From contig NZ_KB899102.1 in the NCBI RefSeq assembly GCF_000378045.1, forward strand, positions 1 to 64,000: DNA of 64,000 nt. The letters run 5' to 3'. Positions within the stretch are counted from its first letter, which is position 1. Each line of letters opens with the position of its first letter. Position numbers and translations under genes: made by a program. The stretch comes from Marinobacterium rhizophilum DSM 18822. GTDB lineage: Bacteria > Pseudomonadota > Gammaproteobacteria > Pseudomonadales > Balneatricaceae. The notes below the pieces were generated by a model that did no database searches, had not been told where the DNA came from, and saw only the letters and a list, made by a program, of their open reading frames with translations. Positions 58,763-64,000 of this stretch are shown piece after piece.

Positions 58763-60061
58763 ATGTCTCACCACGGTGAATATCACCTGAGCGGATGGCG
58801 CAGCGCGCTGGCCGGCTCGCAAATGCTGTTTGTTGCCTTCGGTGCCCTGGTGCTGGTGCCGCTGCTGACCGGCCTGAATCCGAGCGTCGCACTCTTTACG
58901 GCCGGTGCAGGCACCTTGCTGTTTCAGGTGGCGACCAAGCGCACGGTACCGGTTTTCCTGGCCTCGTCCTTCGCCTTTATTGCGCCCATCATCTACGGTG
59001 TCCAGACTTGGGGCATTCCCGCCACCATGGGTGGACTCATGGCGGCAGGGCTGCTTTACCTGCTGTTGTCGCTGGCAGTGAAACTTCGCGGCGCGGGCTT
59101 CATCCACAGGCTGATGCCGCCGGTCGTGACAGGCCCCATCATTATGGTGATTGGCCTGGGACTGGCGCCGGTGGCGGTCAATATGGCGATGGGCAAAAGT
59201 GGCGATGGCAGTATCGAGCTGTTCCCGTACGCTGATGCGATGGTCGTGTCCATGGCGGCGCTGGTGTCCACCCTGGTGGTGGCGGTGTTCGCCCATGGCA
59301 TCTTTCGCCTGGTACCCATTCTCTCCGGCGTGCTGGTCGGGTACCTGCTGGCCAACCTGATGGGAATGGTGGACTACGCCGCGGTGCAACAGGCGGCCTG
59401 GTTCTCGGTGCCGGCCTTTGTGAGCCCGGAGTTCCACTGGCAGGCCATTCTGTTCATGCTGCCGGTGGCCATTGCGCCCGCGATCGAGCATGTGGGTGAT
59501 GTGCTGGCCATCAGCAGTGTTACCGGCAAGGACTACCTGAAAAAGCCCGGCCTGCATCGTACGCTGCTGGGAGATGGCCTGGCGACATCCGCCGCGGCGA
59601 TGCTCGGCGGGCCGCCTAACACGACGTACTCCGAAGTGACCGGTGCGGTGATGCTGACACGGGCATTCAACCCGGTGATCATGACCTGGGCGGCGCTGTT
59701 TGCGATTGCGCTGGCCTTTGTCGCCAAGATCGGCATTCTGCTGCAGACCATCCCGACGCCGGTGATGGGCGGTATTCTGATCCTGTTGTTTGGCTCCATC
59801 GCGGCGGTGGGCATGAATACACTGATCAAGGCCCGGGTCGATCTGGGTGAGCAGCGCAATCTGGTGATCGTCGCCACGGTGCTGGTGTTCGGTATCGGTG
59901 GCATGGTTGTCGGGCAGGGTGAAATGAGCCTGCAGGGTGTCGCGCTGAGCGGTTTTGCCGCCATCATCCTTAACCTGATACTGCCGCGCGTGGCGGCGGA
60001 GCCGGACGATCTGGAGGCGGAAAAAGCGGTGGTGGACGACCTGCTGGAGCACAGCCGCTAA
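58763..60061 (+). CDS. uraA: Uracil permease
   Basis: A 432-residue nucleobase/cation symporter-2 protein with about 14 membrane segments that imports uracil. Conserved regions are LVPLLTGLNPSVALFTAG, FIAPIIYG, PVAIAPAIEHVGDVLAIS and GGPPNTTYSEVTGAVMLTR. It directly follows upp, the usual uptake-salvage coupling. Confidence 0.96.
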   Translation: MSHHGEYHLSGWRSALAGSQMLFVAFGALVLVPLLTGLNPSVALFTAGAGTLLFQVATKRTVPVFLASSFAFIAPIIYGVQTWGIPATMGGLMAAGLLYLLLSLAVKLRGAGFIHRLMPPVVTGPIIMVIGLGLAPVAVNMAMGKSGDGSIELFPYADAMVVSMAALVSTLVVAVFAHGIFRLVPILSGVLVGYLLANLMGMVDYAAVQQAAWFSVPAFVSPEFHWQAILFMLPVAIAPAIEHVGDVLAISSVTGKDYLKKPGLHRTLLGDGLATSAAAMLGGPPNTTYSEVTGAVMLTRAFNPVIMTWAALFAIALAFVAKIGILLQTIPTPVMGGILILLFGSIAAVGMNTLIKARVDLGEQRNLVIVATVLVFGIGGMVVGQGEMSLQGVALSGFAAIILNLILPRVAAEPDDLEAEKAVVDDLLEHSR

Positions 60062-60361
60062 CCACTCTTTTCGGTAAATGTGGCGCGCGCGGGCTGGCAG
60101 GCAGGGCTAAGGCGCCGACTTGACGCTATGGGCGCAAGCCGGTAACGTAGCCAGCCGCGCGTTGTGCACATGCAAAAACAGCAGCTCCAGCGTTGGCCGG
60201 GGCCGCTTTTCAGTACGCTTTGTGCCGTGTACAGGTGGCCCTGTTCAGGCCGCAAATCGCAAGCCCCGCCGGCCTGGCCGGTATGTTTGGCGCCCCTCAT
60301 TAATTCTCCGGTAACAGCATAGCGGTGCTGTACCGAAACTCGATGACCTGACGGATAACGG
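60062..60361. other. Intergenic region between uraA and the SulP gene
   Basis: About 300 bases without a gene. The AT-rich part near 60296-60325 is the probable promoter region of the SulP gene. No convincing terminator for upp-uraA is visible. Confidence 0.4.
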
Positions 60362-61840
60362 ATGATTAACTCTTTGCAACGCCACTGGCTCTCCAACACG
60401 CGTGGCGACCTGTTGGCTGGTGCCGTGGTGGCGTTGGCCCTGATTCCCGAGGCGATTGCCTTTTCAATCATTGCCGGTGTGGATCCAAAGGTGGGCCTGT
60501 ACGCCTCCTTCTGCATTGCCGTGGTGATTGCCTTTGTGGGTGGCCGCCCCGGCATGATCTCGGCGGCGACCGGCGCCATGGCGCTGCTGATGGTAACCCT
60601 GGTGCGTGAGCACGGCCTCGAATACCTGCTGGCCGCATCGTTACTGACCGGGGTGCTGCAGATCGGTGCCGGTTACCTGAAACTCGGCAGCCTGATGCGT
60701 TTCGTGTCCCGCTCGGTGGTGACCGGCTTTGTCAATGCGCTGGCGATTCTGATCTTTATGGCGCAGTTGCCGGAGCTGATTGACGTGACCTGGCATGTCT
60801 ATGCCATGACCGCCGCCGGCCTGGGTATCATCTACCTGTTTCCCTATATCACCCGGGCGATACCGTCCCCGCTGGTGTGCATCCTGACGCTGACTGGCGT
60901 CTCGATGTACCTGGGGCTGGATATCCGTACTGTCGGCGACATGGGGGAACTGCCGGATACCCTGCCGGTGTTCCTGTGGCCTGATGTGCCGCTGAATTTT
61001 GAAACCCTGCAGATTATTTTCCCCTATGCGGCCGCCATGGCGGTGGTGGGGCTGCTGGAATCCATGATGACCGCCACCATCGTGGATGACCTGACCGATA
61101 CCTCCAGCGACAAGAATCGCGAGTGCAAGGGGCAGGGCATTTCCAACATTGCCTCCAGCCTGCTCGGCGGCATGGCCGGCTGTGCCATGATCGGCCAGTC
61201 CGTGATCAACGTTAAATCCGGTGGCCGTACTCGCCTGTCGACCCTCACGGCCGGCCTGCTGCTGCTGATCATGGTGGTGTTTCTCGATGAGTGGGTGGCG
61301 CAGATTCCCATGGCGGCCCTGGTCGCGGTGATGATCATGGTATCCATCGGTACCTTCAGCTGGGATTCGATTCGCAATCTGAAACAGCATCCGCTGTCGA
61401 CCAATCTGGTCATGCTGGCGACCGTGGTGGTGGTGGTCTTTACCCACAACCTGGCCTACGGTGTCTTTGTGGGGGTGCTGCTGGCCGCGATGTTCTTCGC
61501 CAGCAAGGTTGGGCATTACATGCGGGTGGATACCCATCTGGACGAAGCCCAGTCGCTGCGCGAGTATCGGGTGTCGGGGCAGGTGTTTTTCGCCTCGGCG
61601 GACAAGTTCATTAGCGCCTTTGATTTCAAGGAAGTGCTGGACAAGGTGGTCATCGACGTCAGCCATGCGCATTTCTGGGATATCACCGCCGTATCCTCGC
61701 TGGACAAGGTGGTGCTCAAGTTCCGTCGCGAAGGGACCGAGGTTGAGGTCCGCGGGCTGAATGAAGCGAGCGCGACCATTGTTGACCGCTTCGGCCAGTA
61801 CGACAAGCCGGGCAATGTGGACGAGCTGATCGGTCACTGA
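60362..61840 (+). CDS. SulP-family anion transporter
   Basis: A 492-residue SLC26/SulP transporter. It has about 10-14 membrane segments (start motif [19 protein letters not shown]) and a C-terminal STAS domain from about residue 400 ([35 protein letters not shown]). Proteins of this family move sulfate, bicarbonate or dicarboxylates; the substrate here is not determined. It is followed after 157 bases by a universal stress protein gene, a recurring neighbour of SulP genes. Confidence 0.93.
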   Translation: MINSLQRHWLSNTRGDLLAGAVVALALIPEAIAFSIIAGVDPKVGLYASFCIAVVIAFVGGRPGMISAATGAMALLMVTLVREHGLEYLLAASLLTGVLQIGAGYLKLGSLMRFVSRSVVTGFVNALAILIFMAQLPELIDVTWHVYAMTAAGLGIIYLFPYITRAIPSPLVCILTLTGVSMYLGLDIRTVGDMGELPDTLPVFLWPDVPLNFETLQIIFPYAAAMAVVGLLESMMTATIVDDLTDTSSDKNRECKGQGISNIASSLLGGMAGCAMIGQSVINVKSGGRTRLSTLTAGLLLLIMVVFLDEWVAQIPMAALVAVMIMVSIGTFSWDSIRNLKQHPLSTNLVMLATVVVVVFTHNLAYGVFVGVLLAAMFFASKVGHYMRVDTHLDEAQSLREYRVSGQVFFASADKFISAFDFKEVLDKVVIDVSHAHFWDITAVSSLDKVVLKFRREGTEVEVRGLNEASATIVDRFGQYDKPGNVDELIGH

Positions 61841-61997
61841 TCCCGGGGCCGTGACCGTTCGGCTTGAATGACGTAACAACCAGATAGCGGGGGCTTTTCT
61901 GGCCCCTCAGGCATGTTATGGTTGACCCCTGCGGCCTGCAGGGCGCTGCCAGCGCAGATTGGTCCCGTCTAACGCTGTACAGGGAGAGTGATCGTCC

Positions 61998-62849
61998 ATG
62001 AATAAAGTATTTGCCTGTATTGGCGCCATGCAGTCTTCGGCCGCCGTGTGCGACAGTGCCAGCTGGGCCAGCAAGCGCCTGGACGCGCCGCTGGTGCTGC
62101 TGCATGTGCTGGATCGCAGCGACCATGTGACCGAGGTGGATCTGAGCGGCAACATCGGTCTGGGCAGTCGCGAGCACCTGCTGGACGAGCTGGCCACACT
62201 GGATGAAAAGCGCGGTCGCCTGGCGATCGAGGCTGGCAAGGCCATGCTGGATGCGGCCGCCGAGCGGGCCCGCAACAGTGGCGTCGAAGCGCCCGCACAG
62301 ATGCAGCGCCACGGAGACCTGGCCGAAAGCCTGGGCGAACTGGAGGCGGACATCCGCCTGCTGGTGCTGGGGCTGCACAGTACTCACAGCCATCGTCCCG
62401 GCATGCCGGTGGGGGGGCATGTCGAGAGCGTGATTCGTACCATGCACCGGCCCATTCTGGTGATTCCGGGTGAGTTTCAGCCGCCGCGAAGCCTGATGCT
62501 GGCATTTGATGGCAGCGCCACGACGCTCAAGGGTGTCGAGATGCTGGCGGCCAGCCCGCTGTTTCGGGGCCTGCCTTGCCATCTGGTTATGGTGGGGGCT
62601 GATACGGCAGAACATCGCGCGGCACTGGATGGCGCGCGCAAGACGCTGGAGAAGGCCGGTTTTGATGTGATTGCAGTGTTGAAAAGCGGTGATGTTGAGC
62701 CTGTGCTGCATGCTTACCAGGCAGAAAATGGCATCGATCTGATGGTGATGGGGGCCTACGGTCACTCCCGTATTCGCCAGCTGCTGGTCGGCAGTACGAC
62801 CCGCAATATGCTGAACAATACCCGCACACCGTTACTGTTACTGCGTTAA
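61998..62849 (+). CDS. Tandem-domain universal stress protein
   Basis: A 283-residue protein with two UspA-like domains (about residues 1-155 and 160-283). The second has the ATP-binding signature GAYGHSRIRQLLVGSTTRNML; the first has a degenerate version (GLHSTHSHRPG), so it probably binds no nucleotide. AGGGAG lies upstream. Its proximity to the SulP gene suggests a regulatory link, but this is inferred from context. Confidence 0.9.
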   Translation: MNKVFACIGAMQSSAAVCDSASWASKRLDAPLVLLHVLDRSDHVTEVDLSGNIGLGSREHLLDELATLDEKRGRLAIEAGKAMLDAAAERARNSGVEAPAQMQRHGDLAESLGELEADIRLLVLGLHSTHSHRPGMPVGGHVESVIRTMHRPILVIPGEFQPPRSLMLAFDGSATTLKGVEMLAASPLFRGLPCHLVMVGADTAEHRAALDGARKTLEKAGFDVIAVLKSGDVEPVLHAYQAENGIDLMVMGAYGHSRIRQLLVGSTTRNMLNNTRTPLLLLR

Positions 62850-62871
62850 CGCCTTAATCTGCGGCCTTTCG

Positions 62872-62902
62872 CGCCGGGGTCCTGCAAAGGCCCCGGCGTT
62901 TT
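62872..62902 (+). terminator. Rho-independent terminator after the universal stress protein gene
   Basis: CGCCGGGG (62872-62879) pairs with CCCCGGCG (62891-62898) and is followed by TTTT. It begins 22 bases after the stop. Confidence 0.88.
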
Positions 62903-62928
62903 CAATTGTGTGGCCTGAGACGCTGCGC

Positions 62929-63528
62929 TCAGCTGTCCGTATCCGAGTAGTTCCACAGGTTGATGATCTCCTCATTGGAATATCCGGAGACAAAGTGGTG
63001 CTGTGAGCTGGTGTTCGGGTCGTAGATATGGCGGCTGTGGGTACCGATATTGGTTCCGTAGACGTGGATGCTGATGGAGGGAGCGTCGTTCAAGCCGTTG
63101 GATACGCGATGTATATCGCCGATGCGCGGAGATACGAGATCAATGCTGCCGGGGTGCAGCTCGTGAGTGCCTAGCGCCAGCAGTTTGCCCGTCTGGGGGT
63201 CAGGTGCGAATTCTTCGCAGCGCTCCAGGCCGCGTAGCACGCCAATAATGCCCCAAACGCCGTGATCGTGTATCGGGGTACTTTGGCCGGGGCCCCACAC
63301 AAAGCTCACAATCGAAAAACGCTCAAGTGGATCGCAATGCAACAGGTACTGGCGATATTCGGTGAGCCCTGGCTGACTGTACGCCTCCGGAAGCCAGTCG
63401 TCGTGACGTATCAGGTCGGCGAGCAGCACCTCCCCCGAATCCATGACACGCGCCTGGTCATCGGCGGCTTCATCGATGAGGCGGGTGAAGGCCTGAACAA
63501 AATCACGCAGGCGGGCGATGTTTTGCAT
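62929..63528 (-). CDS. Cysteine dioxygenase-family thiol dioxygenase
   Basis: A 199-residue cupin enzyme. The iron ligands appear as His-x-His in TPIHDHGVWG near residue 80-89 and a later His in GDIHRVSN; the substrate-binding tyrosine region is SIHVYGTNIG. It belongs to the bacterial cysteine or 3-mercaptopropionate dioxygenase group, which oxidises a thiol to a sulfinate; which thiol is used cannot be told. ATG 63528 has GGAG upstream, so the 18-residue extension is rejected. Confidence 0.88.
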   Translation of the reverse strand: MQNIARLRDFVQAFTRLIDEAADDQARVMDSGEVLLADLIRHDDWLPEAYSQPGLTEYRQYLLHCDPLERFSIVSFVWGPGQSTPIHDHGVWGIIGVLRGLERCEEFAPDPQTGKLLALGTHELHPGSIDLVSPRIGDIHRVSNGLNDAPSISIHVYGTNIGTHSRHIYDPNTSSQHHFVSGYSNEEIINLWNYSDTDS

Positions 63529-63697
63529 AGTGGTCTCCTCGAAATTTGCTGACAGCCCTTTAAGCGTATCAGACGCTGCCAACCTTGGCGTATTCGTGCC
63601 GGCGGTTAATTTGCGCTTTCTGCTACCTGCCGGAGCGCCTGTACGCTATCTCAGCGTTGGTGGTGCTGTTGAGCATCGACTTGCGGCCAATCCTGCG

Positions 63698-64000
63698 TTA
63701 GGCCCTGAGGTTTAGAATGATATCGAAGCGGGCATCCAGCTCCCCCAGCGATGAGTCGGGTCTGGGGCGAAAATCCACCAGAACACGCTCGCGCAGTTGA
63801 CGGTCACGGATGCTGTTGAGCACGGCATCCCGGGCGTTGCCGGGCTCGCCCCGGATATAGCACTGTGTGGTCCAGCGTTGCCGGCCCGGGGGCGTAACGG
63901 CGAGATGAATATGGGGTGTCCGACCGGGGTAGGGTACGGGGCGCACGGTGCGAAAGTAATAGTCGCCGCTGGATGACGTCTCGAAGCGGCCGTATCCCTG
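63698..64000 (-). CDS. Intradiol ring-cleavage dioxygenase (partial, N-terminus beyond the right edge)
   Basis: The last 100 residues of a protein running off the window. GYGRFETSSSGDYYFRTVRPVPYPGRTPHIH-type sequence carries the family motif with Tyr and two His iron ligands (YPGRTPHIH). This matches protocatechuate 3,4-dioxygenase and related intradiol dioxygenases. An internal GTG at 63946 is not the true start because the frame continues with homology to the edge. The substrate cannot be assigned. Confidence 0.85.
   Translation of the reverse strand, partial: QGYGRFETSSSGDYYFRTVRPVPYPGRTPHIHLAVTPPGRQRWTTQCYIRGEPGNARDAVLNSIRDRQLRERVLVDFRPRPDSSLGELDARFDIILNLRA

Noticed and set aside
58034-60052. 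672-codon minus-strand open frame opposite upp and uraA
   Set aside because: Very rich in His, Gln and Arg with no domain; it is the antisense shadow of two well-supported genes.

Overview
The window reads as about 64 kb of chromosome (moderately high GC) from a marine-type gammaproteobacterium close to Oceanospirillales or Pseudomonadales. The gene orders nadB / rpoE(algU)-mucA-mucC-mucD-lepA-lepB-rnc-era-recO-pdxJ-acpS-cysM-relA-mazG and aroQ-accB-accC-prmA-(DUF3426)-dusB-fis-purH-purD are typical of that group. The species cannot be named from the sequence alone. Nearly all of the window is core housekeeping DNA. I see no prophage, CRISPR array, defence island, tRNA or rRNA. The only mobile DNA is the end of an IS66-type element at the left edge.

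Layout: 1-240 IS66 end; 549-2809 sdhE-ygfX facing nadB; 2921-6450 the envelope-stress sigma factor operon (rpoE, a fused anti-sigma gene, rseC/mucC, mucD) behind a good sigma-E-type promoter; 6606-13245 lepA-lepB-DUF4845-rnc-era-recO-pdxJ-acpS; 13321-17627 cysM, relA, mazG; 17919-21501 ppc and adk; 21659-22416 an isolated, divergent soxYZ pair; 22863-23606 rlmB; 23725-25896 ackA and a short phosphotransacetylase; 26131-28260 argP/argO plus a VOC protein; 28390-31074 acnA; 31294-34023 a Bcr-type exporter, a phosphodiesterase and a HIT protein; 34069-38909 the prkA-yeaH-spoVR stress trio; 39112-43413 a branched-chain amino acid oxidation operon (leucine dehydrogenase, E1 alpha, E1 beta, E2); 43823-45628 a TPR lipoprotein and a RhtB exporter; 45785-55004 the purD-purH-fis-dusB-DUF3426-prmA-accC-accB-aroQ block; 55300-57121 a DUF2333 membrane protein and an orphan ParA; 57228-60061 purine and pyrimidine salvage (hpt, upp, uraA); 60362-62849 a SulP transporter and a tandem universal stress protein; 62929-64000 a cysteine-dioxygenase-family enzyme and the C-terminal part of an intradiol dioxygenase.

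The most unusual item is the anti-sigma gene at 3700-4554. It joins a MucA/RseA-type anti-sigma domain and membrane helix to the C-terminal domain of MucB/RseB. The lipid-sensing N-terminal domain of RseB is absent and no separate rseB lies in the operon. The sigma-E circuit may therefore carry its own tethered protease guard in one polypeptide. Second is the orphan SoxYZ pair, whose sulfur-carrier arm (DGCTGG plus a nine-residue tail after the cysteine) departs from the usual terminal GGCGG.
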